Below, piece after piece: positions 1 to 10,358 of a DNA stretch of 64,000 bases (positions within the stretch are counted from its first letter, which is position 1; each line of letters begins with the position of its first letter). Position numbers and translations under genes: made by a program. The stretch comes from Myxococcus dinghuensis (GTDB lineage: Bacteria; Myxococcota; Myxococcia; Myxococcales; Myxococcaceae). The stretch lies in NCBI RefSeq assembly GCF_024198235.1, contig NZ_JAKCFB010000011.1, positions 178,028-242,027 on the forward strand. Reading direction: 5' to 3'. A model generated the notes under the pieces. The model saw only the letters and a list, made by a program, of their open reading frames with translations. It did not search any database and had not been told where the DNA came from.

Positions 1-383
1 CCTGGAAGGCCCGGGGCGTACGCGGACACATCCTGGTGCTGCGTCCCCGCGGACTCGACGCCGAGCTGCGTCAGCGGGCCCTGGACGCGGCGAAGGCCCA
101 CCTGGGCAAACCCTATGACTGGCGCTTCGGCTGGGGGGACGAGGCGATGTATTGCTCGGAGCTGGTGCGCAAGGCGTACGCCCGGGGCGCGGGCGTGGAG
201 TACGGGCGCATGGAGCGCCTGGGGTCGCTCGACGTGGCCGGCCTGCGCGCCCAGCTGCGCGAGCGCTACGGGCGCGACGTCCCGCTGGAGCAGCAGTTGG
301 TGACCCCCGCCAGCCTCGCGCTCGATGAGCGGCTCATGGTGGTCCACTCGGACTTCCCGACCGTGCGGGATATGTCTCTTTGA
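1..383 (+). CDS. YiiX/YebB-like permuted papain cysteine hydrolase, 3' part
   Basis: The reading frame is open from base 3, so this is the C-terminal part of a gene that begins before the window; a GTG at 36 is internal. The fragment reads WKARGVRGHILVLRPRG and later carries MYCSELVRKAY near base 150. In the YaeF/YiiX family (C92 peptidases related to NlpC/P60, permuted papain fold) the Cys of the (Y)CSELV motif is the nucleophile and an upstream His-containing strand (here GHILVL) supplies the general base. Substrates in this family are peptide or lipid-linked amides and are mostly unproven. Family assignment is good; substrate and full length cannot be judged from the fragment. Confidence 0.75.
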   Translation, partial: WKARGVRGHILVLRPRGLDAELRQRALDAAKAHLGKPYDWRFGWGDEAMYCSELVRKAYARGAGVEYGRMERLGSLDVAGLRAQLRERYGRDVPLEQQLVTPASLALDERLMVVHSDFPTVRDMSL

Positions 384-472
384 GTCATCCGACCGGCACG
401 CACCTGGGGTGACGGCGGACCCCGACGCCAGGAAGGTGAGCGGACCCTCGCGGGCCGGGTAGGATTCGCGCC

Positions 473-2524
473 ATGCGACGCCTCCTGTGGATACTGCCCC
501 TCCTGGCGCTGGCCCATTGCAAGAAGGACGTCACCCAGGGCGCGGCGAGGCTCACGGTGAGCTACCAGGGCTTCAAGCCCGGCTGCATCCAGGTCGTGGC
601 GCGCGACGTGGCCAGCGAGAAGGAGGTGTCCAACACCCTGGAGGGCAAGGGTGACTTCTCCGGCGGCAGCGTCGTCGTGGCGGTGATTCCCCCGCTGGGC
701 TGGGGCGACACGCTGGACGTCACCGCGCGACTCTTCGAGCAGACGTGCGAAGGGAAGCCGGTGGGCGCGCCCACCACCCGCGTGACGGTGAAGAACGACG
801 AAATCACCCCCATCTCCCTGTCCCTGGAGGCGCGCGACGCGGACCAGGACGGCTACGTCTCCGCCCAGGAAGGCGGCACCGACTGCGCGGACGGCAACGC
901 GGCCATCCACCCCGGCGCGGAGGAGCGCTGCAACGGGCAGGACGACAACTGCGACGGCGTGGACGACGTGCAGGCCTTCGACCTGGGGCAGGCGTGTACG
1001 GTGACGGCCGGCTGCTCGGGCGAGCGGCGCTGCGGCGATGACGGGAAGGCCTACTGCGACAGCCCGAGCGCGCTGCTCGCCTACCCGGACAACGACGAGG
1101 ACGGCCACGGCCTGAAGGAGTCCATCGCGGAGGTCTTCTGCAACGGGGTCCCCGCCAAGTACACGCAGGGCCTCCCGGACGACTGCGACGACTTCAACGC
1201 CGCCATCCACCCCGGCGCCCCCGAGTTCTGCGACCGCGTGGACACCAACTGCGACGGCAGGCTGGACGAGGACTTCCCCAACCTGGACGCCGCCTGCACC
1301 ACGTTCGACTCCCAGTGCCCCGGCACGTTCGCGTGCAACGCGGCCAAGACGGACCTCGTCTGCGTGCCGTCGAGCACCGTCCCCATGTGGTACCCGGACG
1401 AGGACGGCGACGGCTTCGGCGGCAACAGCGGCGCGGTGCAGTCCTGCACGCGACCGGAGGGTTACGTCAGCCAGTCCGGAGACTGCAACGACGGCAACCC
1501 CGCCACCTACCCCGGCGCTCCGGAGCTGTGCGACGGCGTGGACAACAACTGCGACGGCAGCGCCAACGACAACGCGGTGTGCCCGAGCGGCGCCGCGCCC
1601 GGCTGGGTCGAGAAGACCGTCTCCAGCGGAGGCGACCGGCACTGGCGCACCGTCACCACGTGGACGAAGGGAGGCGTGTGGGCAGGGGGTGAGGCCAACC
1701 GCCGCGCGCGCCTGATTCCCAGCAACAACAACTTCACCGTCTATACGAACACCAACTGCGGCGCGAGCAACACCAACTGGTACGCGAGCTGGTCCGACCC
1801 CTCCGCCAGTGGCCGCGCGTGGTTCGGTTCCGACGGTGGCAAGAAGGCGTATCAGGACACGGGCGACACCCAGTGCACCCAGGTCCACGACGACAACATC
1901 TTCATCTACGGCATGGTCGGCATCCGGACCAACGGCACCCTCCTCTTCTACGGCGCGAGCCAGAGCAGCGCCGCCAACGAGGGCGCCGCCTTCACCTGGA
2001 GCGGCACCGCCACGCCGCCGACCTACTCCGCGCCGAACAACGCCCCCAGCCCCGTCTACGACATCCACGGCATCAACCAGGACACCGTGTTCCTCGCGGG
2101 CGGCACGAACGGGGATTCGGGCCGCATCTACCGGTACAGCCCGGGAGACGGGAAGTGGAACTCCGAGAGCGTGGAGACCCAGGTCTCCAACCTCAACCGC
2201 CTCAACGCAGTCTGGGTCGCGAGCCCGAAGGTGGCCTTCGCGGTGGGGCGCAACGGCTCCGTGGTCCGCTGGAACGGCGCCCAGTGGAGCCGCGTGGTCG
2301 CGCCCTCCACCCACGAGCTGACGTCGGTCATCGCCTTCGGCGCGGGCTCCGCGTACGCCACCTGCGTCAACGGCCACATCTACCGGTACGACGGCACCAG
2401 CTGGGCCACCGTCCACACGATGGGCGGCGGCCGCCGGCTCAACGACATCACCGGCACCGGGCCGGACGACCTCTTCGCCGTCGGCAACGACGGGCGCATC
2501 GTCCGCTGGCCGGCGTGGCCGTGA
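473..2524 (+). CDS. Lipoprotein with MopE-type metal-binding repeats and a C-terminal propeller-like region
   Basis: 683 aa. The N-terminus is a lipoprotein-type signal ending at Cys16 (LLALAHC; His at -1 is unusual for a lipobox). Three 'putative metal-binding motif' (Cu-binding MopE-type) repeats follow at about residues 122-165, 204-266 and 307-365. Each has an acidic DxDxDG-like loop, a DCxDxNxxxxPGAxExC segment and a CDG(V)DxNCDG segment. Residues 380-683 contain short repeats ending in G-x-Y/F-R-W/Y, suggesting a Kelch/BNR-like beta-propeller. An AGGA stretch lies 8 nt before the ATG. Its stop is 12 bp from the stop of the convergent methyltransferase gene. Such lipoproteins are common on myxobacterial surfaces; the ligand is inferred (Ca or Cu) and the role is unknown. 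Confidence 0.85.
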   Translation: MRRLLWILPLLALAHCKKDVTQGAARLTVSYQGFKPGCIQVVARDVASEKEVSNTLEGKGDFSGGSVVVAVIPPLGWGDTLDVTARLFEQTCEGKPVGAPTTRVTVKNDEITPISLSLEARDADQDGYVSAQEGGTDCADGNAAIHPGAEERCNGQDDNCDGVDDVQAFDLGQACTVTAGCSGERRCGDDGKAYCDSPSALLAYPDNDEDGHGLKESIAEVFCNGVPAKYTQGLPDDCDDFNAAIHPGAPEFCDRVDTNCDGRLDEDFPNLDAACTTFDSQCPGTFACNAAKTDLVCVPSSTVPMWYPDEDGDGFGGNSGAVQSCTRPEGYVSQSGDCNDGNPATYPGAPELCDGVDNNCDGSANDNAVCPSGAAPGWVEKTVSSGGDRHWRTVTTWTKGGVWAGGEANRRARLIPSNNNFTVYTNTNCGASNTNWYASWSDPSASGRAWFGSDGGKKAYQDTGDTQCTQVHDDNIFIYGMVGIRTNGTLLFYGASQSSAANEGAAFTWSGTATPPTYSAPNNAPSPVYDIHGINQDTVFLAGGTNGDSGRIYRYSPGDGKWNSESVETQVSNLNRLNAVWVASPKVAFAVGRNGSVVRWNGAQWSRVVAPSTHELTSVIAFGAGSAYATCVNGHIYRYDGTSWATVHTMGGGRRLNDITGTGPDDLFAVGNDGRIVRWPAWP

Positions 2525-2536
2525 CGGCGCCCGCCG

Positions 2537-3304
2537 TCAGCCGCCCCGCCGCGCCACCACGAAGCGGCGGGTGAAGAGGAAGGGCGTGCCCCGCGCGTGC
2601 GCCGGGTACGCCTGGCGCAGCAGGGGCCGGAGCGTCTCCACGAAGTCCCGGCCCGCCTCCGCCCCGAGCGCCGCCAGCACCGGGCGCAGCGTCGTGCCCG
2701 ACAGCCACTGGAGCACCGCGTCCTCGCCCGGCAACAGGTGAAGGTACGTCGTGTCCCACGCGTCCACCGCGAAGCCCAGCGCCGCCAGCCAGGACTCGTA
2801 CGTCGCCAGCGGCGAGGCGCGTCCCTTGCGCGGCGTGGCCAGCGCGGGCGCGAAGCGCGGCAGCGCCCGCACCTCGTCCACCAGCCGGTGCGAGGGCGCG
2901 TCGAAGTTGGCCGGCACCTGGAAGGCCAGCACGCCTCGCGCGGACAGCTTCTCCGACAGGTGCTTCAACAGCGCCTCGTGGTCCGGCAGCCAGTGCAGCG
3001 CCGCGTTCGACACCAGCACGTCGAGCGGCGCGGGCGGCGCCCACGCGGCCAGGTCCCCCACCTCGAAGCGCAGCGCCTCCGGCACCGGACGCCGCCGCGC
3101 CTCCTCCACCATCTCCACGGACGCGTCCACGCCATACACGCGCGCCCCGGGCCAGCGCTCCACCAGCACGCGCGTCAGGTCCCCCGTCCCGCAGCCCAGG
3201 TCCGCGACGTGCGCGGGGGCCTCCGCCTCCACCCGCCCGAGCAGCTCGAAGAAGGGGCGCTTGCGCTCGTCACGGAAGCGCGAGTACTGCGATGGGTCCC
3301 ACAT
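2537..3304 (-). CDS. tam: SAM-dependent methyltransferase, trans-aconitate 2-methyltransferase-like
   Basis: 255 aa, the usual length for Tam. It starts MWDPSQY, which matches the WdpxqY opening of the Tam family. It has SAM-binding motif I DLGCGTG at residues 35-41, an acidic residue (Asp60, GVDAS) closing the second strand, and the SNAALHW motif typical of Tam. Known Tam enzymes methylate trans-aconitate, removing an inhibitor of aconitase. A GAGGAGG ribosome site sits 5 nt before the ATG. The gene lies 60 bp downstream of the BNR-repeat gene on the same strand and may be co-transcribed. Another small carboxylate could be the substrate. Confidence 0.75.
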   Translation of the reverse strand: MWDPSQYSRFRDERKRPFFELLGRVEAEAPAHVADLGCGTGDLTRVLVERWPGARVYGVDASVEMVEEARRRPVPEALRFEVGDLAAWAPPAPLDVLVSNAALHWLPDHEALLKHLSEKLSARGVLAFQVPANFDAPSHRLVDEVRALPRFAPALATPRKGRASPLATYESWLAALGFAVDAWDTTYLHLLPGEDAVLQWLSGTTLRPVLAALGAEAGRDFVETLRPLLRQAYPAHARGTPFLFTRRFVVARRGG

Positions 3305-3364
3305 GGCGGCCTCCTCGCGGCGTCCCGGGGCCGCGTCCCCGGCGGATGTAACGCACCTGGCGCC

Positions 3365-5578
3365 TCACCGCTCGATTCGCAGCACCTGGAAGCCCACGCC
3401 CCCCGTCCCGAAGCCGGCGGCCCCCTCCACGCGCAGCACCAGCTCTCCGGAGGGCAGCACGCCCCACGCGTCCGCGCGGGTCATCTCCGCGCCGCTCGAC
3501 CGCTCGTGGCGCAGCGCCTCGTGCCACGTCGCCCCGTCCACGCTGGTGAACACGTGCGCGGCCACGTCGCCGGACGCGAAGACGTCCCCCGCGTTCACCC
3601 AGGCCGTGCCCGCCACCCAACCCCCGGGCACCGCCGCCACCGAGTACGCCGGTCCGGGCAGCTCGAACACCGCGCCCACGCCGCCGTCCGCGCCCAGCCG
3701 CAGCAGCCTGGGGTGCTCGGGTTCGAACAGGGTGGACTGTCCGAACAGCAGCGAGCCGTCCTCCCCCACCACGCCCGCGACCCCGTTGGCGCCGTAGCCC
3801 TGGAGCCTCGTCGTCCACGTCCGGCCGCCGTCCGTGGAGCGCAGCACCGCCGCCTGGGCGCCGGTGCCTCCGAAGCTCGCCCACAGCGCGCCCGTCCGCG
3901 CGTCCGCGAAGAGGGCGGAGCCGTTGCGGTGCGCCGTCAGCGTGGAGCGCGCCGCCCAGGTCGCGCCCTGGTTCGTGCTCGCCCACAGCCGCACCGGCAC
4001 CGACGCCGAGCTGGCCGTCTGGTACTCGAGGAAGAACCACGTGCTCCCCAGCACCGCGAAGCTCCGGGGGCCGAGAGCCCGGTAGGTCCCCAGCGACAGC
4101 ACCTCCTCCCAGCCGACGCCATGGTCCGTCGAGCGCGCCAGGAAGTAGCCGCCCGAGCGGCTCACCACCGCCATCAGCGTCCGGTCCGGCATCACCACCA
4201 ACGTACGGAAGGCCCCCGCCACGCCGCGCGCGGTGAAGCCCACCCCGCCGTTCGTGCTGGCCATCAACCGGGTGCGGTCCCCTCCCGCGACGAGCCCATA
4301 CAGCGTGCCGTCCGCGTCCACCGCGAGCAGCTCGTGGGTGGTGTTGGTGCGGACCACCTCCAGCCGCAGGGGACCGGAGGGCTCCGTGGGTCCGAGCGGC
4401 AGCGCCACCCGGGACACCGTGCCGCGCGTCCCCGCGTCCGGCGACTCGCCATGGAGACAGGGCACCTCCTCCACCCCCGCGGGCAGCACGTCCACGGCGT
4501 TGAGGTAGCCCTTGAAGGTGACGTCCCCATCCAACGTCACCGGCGCGCCCAGGACGCCGTCCGGCGCGAGCACCCGCGCGCGCAGCTCGTAGTGCGTGTT
4601 GAGGACACGCAGGCGGTTGTAGAAGATGTAGAGCGCGTCGCCGATGCGGGTGATGGCCGGCTGGGTCGCCCAGTCGGATTCGCTCTCCACCAGCGTGCGC
4701 GGCCCGAAGGACGTCCCGTCGAAGCGCCGGTGGTAGAGCCGCTCCTGCTCGTCCTTGTAGACCAGGTGCATGCCGCCCCGGCCGTCCTCCACCGCGCTCA
4801 GCGCGGCGCCGTGGTAGATGCCGTCCGGGAAGGCGTCGCGCACCACGCTCCAGCTCTCCACCGGCTCGTCGTCGTCGCGCACGCGCATGCGCGTGGGCTC
4901 GTACCCGTCATGCATGGCGTAGAGGAAGACGAGCTTCGTCCCCACGCTCAGCAGGCGGCCTCCGCCCCGGCGCTTCACCCGCCCCAGCGACATGCGGTTG
5001 CCGAAGCTCACGCCGCCGTTGAGGGACACCGCCACGAACGCGGTGGAGCCCCCGTCCGGGTCCACCCGGAAGGCCTGCACCCAGAAGCGCCCCAGTGAGT
5101 CGCGCGCCAGCAGCGCCCGCGAGTAGCCGGTGGTGTCGTCCGCCGCGTCCAGCACCCGCACCGCCGGCTGGGGCAGCCACGTGTCCTTGTCCACCTGGTA
5201 GCGCCACCACTGGAACCAGACGTCGTGGCGGCTGGAGGGCGCGAGCTGCGGCCCCTCGTAGGAGTAGACGAGGGCCACGTCCCGGCCCACCGCGAGCAGC
5301 TCCGCCCGGTCCGTGTGCGTGGCGTCCGGCTGGATGTCGCCCACGCGGCGCACGGTGCGCAGACCGTCCTCGGAGCGGTACAGCACCAGGCCCAGGCCGT
5401 TGACGCCTCCGTGCTGGATGGCCACCAGCCACGTCGGCGCCGCCGTGCTTCCCGTCTCGATTCGGATGATGTGGCGCTGCGCCGGGAGCGTCAGGGCGTT
5501 GCCCCCGCTCACCGGAACCAGCGCCGACCCACCCGCCGCGAGCACCGCGGCGAGCAGGGCCCCAGCCAGCCCCGTCAT
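3365..5578 (-). CDS. Secreted BNR/sialidase-like repeat protein
   Basis: 737 aa with a cleavable-type signal peptide (residues 1 to about 25, hydrophobic Ala/Leu run). At least five Asp-box-like motifs (S-x-D/N-x-G-x-x-W) are visible, such as STDGGRTWTT, STDHGVGWEEV, STNQGATWA and SVDGATW. Asp boxes define the blades of sialidase-type beta-propellers but are also found in non-enzymatic proteins. I do not see the arginine triad and Tyr/Glu pair needed to call a sialidase. A purine-rich ribosome site (GGGGGAGGGG) precedes the ATG. Probably an exported propeller of unknown ligand. Confidence 0.7.
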   Translation of the reverse strand: MTGLAGALLAAVLAAGGSALVPVSGGNALTLPAQRHIIRIETGSTAAPTWLVAIQHGGVNGLGLVLYRSEDGLRTVRRVGDIQPDATHTDRAELLAVGRDVALVYSYEGPQLAPSSRHDVWFQWWRYQVDKDTWLPQPAVRVLDAADDTTGYSRALLARDSLGRFWVQAFRVDPDGGSTAFVAVSLNGGVSFGNRMSLGRVKRRGGGRLLSVGTKLVFLYAMHDGYEPTRMRVRDDDEPVESWSVVRDAFPDGIYHGAALSAVEDGRGGMHLVYKDEQERLYHRRFDGTSFGPRTLVESESDWATQPAITRIGDALYIFYNRLRVLNTHYELRARVLAPDGVLGAPVTLDGDVTFKGYLNAVDVLPAGVEEVPCLHGESPDAGTRGTVSRVALPLGPTEPSGPLRLEVVRTNTTHELLAVDADGTLYGLVAGGDRTRLMASTNGGVGFTARGVAGAFRTLVVMPDRTLMAVVSRSGGYFLARSTDHGVGWEEVLSLGTYRALGPRSFAVLGSTWFFLEYQTASSASVPVRLWASTNQGATWAARSTLTAHRNGSALFADARTGALWASFGGTGAQAAVLRSTDGGRTWTTRLQGYGANGVAGVVGEDGSLLFGQSTLFEPEHPRLLRLGADGGVGAVFELPGPAYSVAAVPGGWVAGTAWVNAGDVFASGDVAAHVFTSVDGATWHEALRHERSSGAEMTRADAWGVLPSGELVLRVEGAAGFGTGGVGFQVLRIER

Positions 5579-5740
5579 GCGTCCCCTCCCCCTTCACGAC
5601 CGAGAGGGAAGCTAGGGCGACGGAGCAGCGAGGGGAACCACCCCGTGACACATGGAACCCAGAGGTGTCAGGGATGGACGCAACACCTGCCCAGGGGTGC
5701 ACACTCCGTCAGGAGGCGCGCCCCCGGAACCAGGCGGGGA

Positions 5741-6523
5741 CTACTTCGCGCGGCGGCGCTTGGCCGGGGCGGCGGTGCCCGCGTCGGCCGGAGGCGTGCC
5801 GGCGTCGGCATCCGTCACGCTCGCGGCGGCGGGCGTGCCCGCGTCCTCGGCGGTGCCCGCATCGGCGGCGGCGGCGGGCGTGCCCGCGCGCTGGACCGGG
5901 GGCGGCGGGTTGACCAGCTGGAGCGACCCGAGGAACTCCTCGGCGCCCGGGGCGCCGATGCTCGGGTTGAAGAGCACGAGCATGGTGTAGAGGCGCGGAC
6001 CGACCAGGTAGTTGCGCGCGCGCACCTCGCCGTTGGGCGAGGACACCGTGTAGGACTTGCCGGGGTAGCCATCCAGCGTGAGCTCCTGCTCGTTGCTGAC
6101 GGTGCCCTTGAGCTGGTTGGTGAGACCGTCGCGGCCCTCGTTGAGGAACGCCTCCGCGGGGCGGCTGGCGACGACCTTCTCCGGATAGTCGGCGATGCTC
6201 ACGGAGTAGATGACGCCCTCGGGCGTCTGGAGCGAGTACGCCGCGGTGGAGACCTCACCGGCCGGGATGTTGACCTTCTGCCGCTGCACCTGCGGCTGGC
6301 CCGGCATCTTCACCGAGAAGCCCTCCTCCGCGCTCACCGGGACGAACTGGGACGCGGGCGCGGCGGCATGCTCGCCCCCCTCGCCGCCCTCGTTCGGCAG
6401 CTCCTCGACGGTGGAGGAGGCCTCCGCGTTGGAGCCACTGCCGGTCTTCTGCTGGCCGGCGCAAGCGAGGGCAAGCAAGGAAAGGGTCGCAATCGAAGCG
6501 AGGAGGCGGGACAACGAAGGCAT
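5741..6523 (-). CDS. Small lipoprotein with Ala/Asp/Thr-rich C-terminal tail
   Basis: 260 aa from the ATG at 6523, chosen because it has an AGGAAG ribosome site and directly precedes a lipoprotein signal (MPSLSRLLAS, then LLALAC with Cys21); upstream in-frame sequence has no signal character. Residues 22-60 are Ser/Glu/Ala-rich and low complexity. The central part (about 65-200) is a folded domain with VPVSAEEGFSVKMPG near its start, a pattern seen in many uncharacterised exported proteins. The last 50 residues repeat variants of DAGTP and end in a basic KRRRAK. No function can be assigned. It is followed by about 210 bp of non-coding sequence before livF. Confidence 0.7.
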   Translation of the reverse strand: MPSLSRLLASIATLSLLALACAGQQKTGSGSNAEASSTVEELPNEGGEGGEHAAAPASQFVPVSAEEGFSVKMPGQPQVQRQKVNIPAGEVSTAAYSLQTPEGVIYSVSIADYPEKVVASRPAEAFLNEGRDGLTNQLKGTVSNEQELTLDGYPGKSYTVSSPNGEVRARNYLVGPRLYTMLVLFNPSIGAPGAEEFLGSLQLVNPPPPVQRAGTPAAAADAGTAEDAGTPAAASVTDADAGTPPADAGTAAPAKRRRAK

Positions 6524-6734
6524 GGGCGCGCTTCCTGGTAGAAAGGTTGGGGCGTTGAACGCGGTGCGTCGGATGACGCTAGACGAACTGCTCGACTTCT
6601 GACTACCCGAGATTGGACGTGCCGCCAGTTTCCAGGTGTCCCTGGACCCAGGGAGCGTCCGCGGAACGACGGATGGAACGCGCCCGAGGCCTGAAAATCG
6701 GCCCCGGACGGACATCCCAGGGTTGGAGGGCAGA

Positions 6735-7490
6735 CTACTCGCCCAGGTAGGCCCGGCGCACCTCGGCGCTCTCCAGCAGCGCCTTGCCCGCGCCCGCCAT
6801 CACCACCTCGCCCGTCTCCAGCACGTAGCCGTAGTGCGCGGCGTTGAGCGCCAGGTGCGCGTTCTGCTCGACGAGCAGCACGCTCACGCCGGTGGCGTTC
6901 ACCTCGCGCAGGGTGCGGAAGATGGTCTCCGTCACCTGCGGCGCCAGCCCCAGGGAGGGCTCGTCCAGCAGGAGCAGCTGGGGACGGCTGAGCAGCGCGC
7001 GGGCGATGGCGAGCATCTGCTGCTCGCCGCCGGACAGCGTGCCCGCCATCTGCGAGCGGCGCTCCTTGAGCACGGGGAACAGGCCGAAGTTCTTCTCCAG
7101 GTCCGCGCGCACCTGCGCGGTGTCCTTGCGCAGGTAGGCGCCCAGCTCCAGGTTCTCCAGCACGGAGAGGTTGGGGAAGATGCCGCGGCCCTCCGGCGCG
7201 TGGGCCATGCCGCGGGGCACGAGCTGGTGCGCCTTGAGGGCGGTGGTGTCCTGCCCGGAGAAGGTGATGCGCCCGGCGCTCGCCTTGAGCATGCCGCTCA
7301 CCGCGCGCAGGGTGCTCGTCTTGCCCGCCCCGTTGGCGCCGATGAGGGCCACCATCTCGCCCTTGCCCACCGTGAGGGACACACCCCTGAGGGCCTGGAT
7401 GGCGCCGTAGTGGACCTTGATGCCGTCCACCGTCAGGAGCGGCTCGAACGCACGGCGCTCACCCAGCGTCTTCACCTGCGCCTCGCTCAC
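6735..7490 (-). CDS. livF: Branched-chain amino-acid ABC transporter ATP-binding protein LivF
   Basis: 251 aa, normal for LivF. It has Walker A GANGAGKT, the signature LSGGEQQ and Walker B LLLLDEPSLGLAP. The SGGEQQMLAIARALL wording separates LivF from LivG. The GTG start overlaps the livG stop (GTGA, 7487-7490), indicating translational coupling. It is the last gene of the livK-H-M-G-F operon. It powers uptake of Leu/Ile/Val or related hydrophobic amino acids through the LivH-LivM channel on the inner face of the inner membrane; the exact substrate set cannot be read from sequence. Confidence 0.93.
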   Translation of the reverse strand: MSEAQVKTLGERRAFEPLLTVDGIKVHYGAIQALRGVSLTVGKGEMVALIGANGAGKTSTLRAVSGMLKASAGRITFSGQDTTALKAHQLVPRGMAHAPEGRGIFPNLSVLENLELGAYLRKDTAQVRADLEKNFGLFPVLKERRSQMAGTLSGGEQQMLAIARALLSRPQLLLLDEPSLGLAPQVTETIFRTLREVNATGVSVLLVEQNAHLALNAAHYGYVLETGEVVMAGAGKALLESAEVRRAYLGE

Positions 7491-8377
7491 GCCGCGCCTC
7501 CGTGGCTCTCCAGGTAGCTGTCGCCCAGGTACGCCTCGATGACCTTCCGGTCGCCGCGGACCTGCGCGGGCGCGCCGCGGGCAATCGTCTCGCCGTGGTC
7601 CAGCACGGTGATGTGCTCGCAGATGCCCATGACCAGCTTCATGTCGTGCTCGATGACGAGCACGCCCAGCTTGAAGTCGTCGCGCAGCTTGCGGATGAGC
7701 ACCATCAGGTCCGCCTTCTCGCGCGTGTTCATGCCCGCGGCGGGCTCGTCCAGGAGCAGCACGCGGGGCTGGGTGCCCAGCGCGCGGGCGATCTCCAACC
7801 GGCGCTGCTCACCGTAGGGCAGGTTGCGCGCCTCCTCGTCGCGGCGGTGCGACAGGCCCATCACCTCCAGGAGGTGCTCGGCCTGCTCGGTCAGCCGCTT
7901 CTCTTCCCGCTGGAAGCCCGGGGTGAGCAGCAGCGCCTTCCACCAGTCCGCGTAGTTGTGGCGCGCGGCCGCGAACTTCGCGCCCAGGCCCGTGCTCATC
8001 TGGTGCAGGCCCGTCTGCGCGCGGCAGGCCACCTTCACGTTGTCCAGCGCGGTCAGCGCGCGGAACAAGCGGATGTTCTGGAAGGTGCGCGCCACGCCCA
8101 TCAGGTTGATTTGATGCGGCTTGCGTCCGTTGACCTGCGCGCCGCGCACGCGCACCTGGCCCTGGGTGGGCTGGTACACGCCGGTCAGCACGTTGAAGGC
8201 GGTGGACTTGCCCGCGCCGTTGGGACCGATGAGGCCCTGCAGGTCACCTTCGTGGATGGAGAGGCGGAAGTCCGTCAGCGCCTTGAGGCCGCCGAACTGG
8301 ATGCCCACCCCGTCCGCGTGCAGCAGCGCGGGGGAGGCCCCGTCCTTCGCCGCGACCGCCTGGATGTCCGCGCTCAC
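7487..8377 (-). CDS. livG: Branched-chain amino-acid ABC transporter ATP-binding protein LivG
   Basis: 296 aa from the GTG at 8377, which overlaps the livM stop codon as GTGA. The frame is open further upstream, but that stretch is antisense-like Arg/Gly/Ala sequence and overlaps livM. It has Walker A GPNGAGKS, the LivG-type signature NLPYGEQRRLEIARAL and Walker B LLLDEPAAGMN. It forms the nucleotide-binding dimer with LivF. The residues before ALLHADGV (about 20) are a slightly long N-terminal extension. Confidence 0.92.
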   Translation of the reverse strand: MSADIQAVAAKDGASPALLHADGVGIQFGGLKALTDFRLSIHEGDLQGLIGPNGAGKSTAFNVLTGVYQPTQGQVRVRGAQVNGRKPHQINLMGVARTFQNIRLFRALTALDNVKVACRAQTGLHQMSTGLGAKFAAARHNYADWWKALLLTPGFQREEKRLTEQAEHLLEVMGLSHRRDEEARNLPYGEQRRLEIARALGTQPRVLLLDEPAAGMNTREKADLMVLIRKLRDDFKLGVLVIEHDMKLVMGICEHITVLDHGETIARGAPAQVRGDRKVIEAYLGDSYLESHGGAA

Positions 8378-9437
8378 GCCAGCCCCCTGCGCTTGCGAGG
8401 CAGCCAGCGCGGCAACACGTCCCACAGCTCCTTCGAACCGAACAGCCCCTGCGGACGCGCCAGCATCAGCACCACCAGCAGCACGCCGTAGATGGGCATG
8501 CGGATTTGATCCACCCGCTGCGCCAGGCTGCCCTCGGTGCCCAGCGCGGAGAACAGCGACCGCATGCCCTCCGGCAGGAGCGTCAGGAAGATGGCCGCGA
8601 CGATGGCGCCCGTGGTGGAGCCCAGCCCGCCCAGCACCACCATCACGACGATCTCCATCGACCGCACGAAGGTGAAGGAGCCCGGGTTGATGATGGGCAC
8701 GAAGTGCGCGAACAGGCCGCCGGCGATGCCCGCGAAGAACGACGAGAAGACGAACGCGCGGACCTTGTAGCCCGTGGTGTCCACGCCCATGGCCTCCGCG
8801 GCCACCTCGTCCTCGCGGATGGCCCACAGGCTGCGGCCGTGGCTGGAGCCCGCGAGCCGCCGCGCCGCCAGCACGACCAGGAAGACCCAGAAGTACACCA
8901 TGGCGGGCGACGAGGCCTGGGGGATGCCCGACAGGCCCAGCGCGCGCCCGAAGGAGTCCGTGTTCTGCACCACCACGCGGATGATTTCGCCGAAGCCCAG
9001 CGTGACGATGGCCAGGTAGTCCCCGCGCAGCCGCAGCGAGGGCAGGCCCACCAGGAAGCCACACGCCGCCGCCGCCGCGCCGCCCACCAGCAGGGACAGC
9101 ATGAACAGCACCTGGTCGCTGGCGGCCACCGGCAGGAACGACAGCGCCACCTCCTTGAGCTGCAGCGACAGGACGCCGGAGATGTACGCCCCCACCGCCA
9201 TGAAGCCCGCGTGGCCGATGGAGAACTGCCCCGTCATGCCGTTCACGACGTTGAGGCTGACGGCGAGGATGATGTTCACCCCCATCACCGACAGCAGGTA
9301 GCTGGCGAAGTCCGCGCCGCCCAGCAGCCACTGGAACAGCGCGAGCACGGGCAGCGCGACGACCACCGGCGCCACGCCGCGCAGCGACGGCGGCACCAGG
9401 GGCCGGGACTCGGGGACGGGGAGCGCGGGCGTCTGCA

Positions 9438-9438
<1 letters not shown>
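8374..9438 (-). CDS. livM: Branched-chain amino-acid ABC transporter permease LivM
   Basis: 354 aa with about eight to ten hydrophobic segments and the LivM motifs NVVNGMTGQFSIGHAGFMAVGAY (positions roughly 60-85) and the cytoplasmic loop with WAIREDEVAAEAMGV that contacts the ATPases. The ATG overlaps the livH stop by one base (TGATG). It forms the inner-membrane channel with LivH. Confidence 0.92.

Positions 9439-10358
<920 letters not shown>

Noticed and set aside
266..2416. 716-codon frame antisense to the MopE lipoprotein.
   Set aside because: Low-complexity Val/Ala/Arg sequence; the plus-strand frame has signal, repeats and a start signal.
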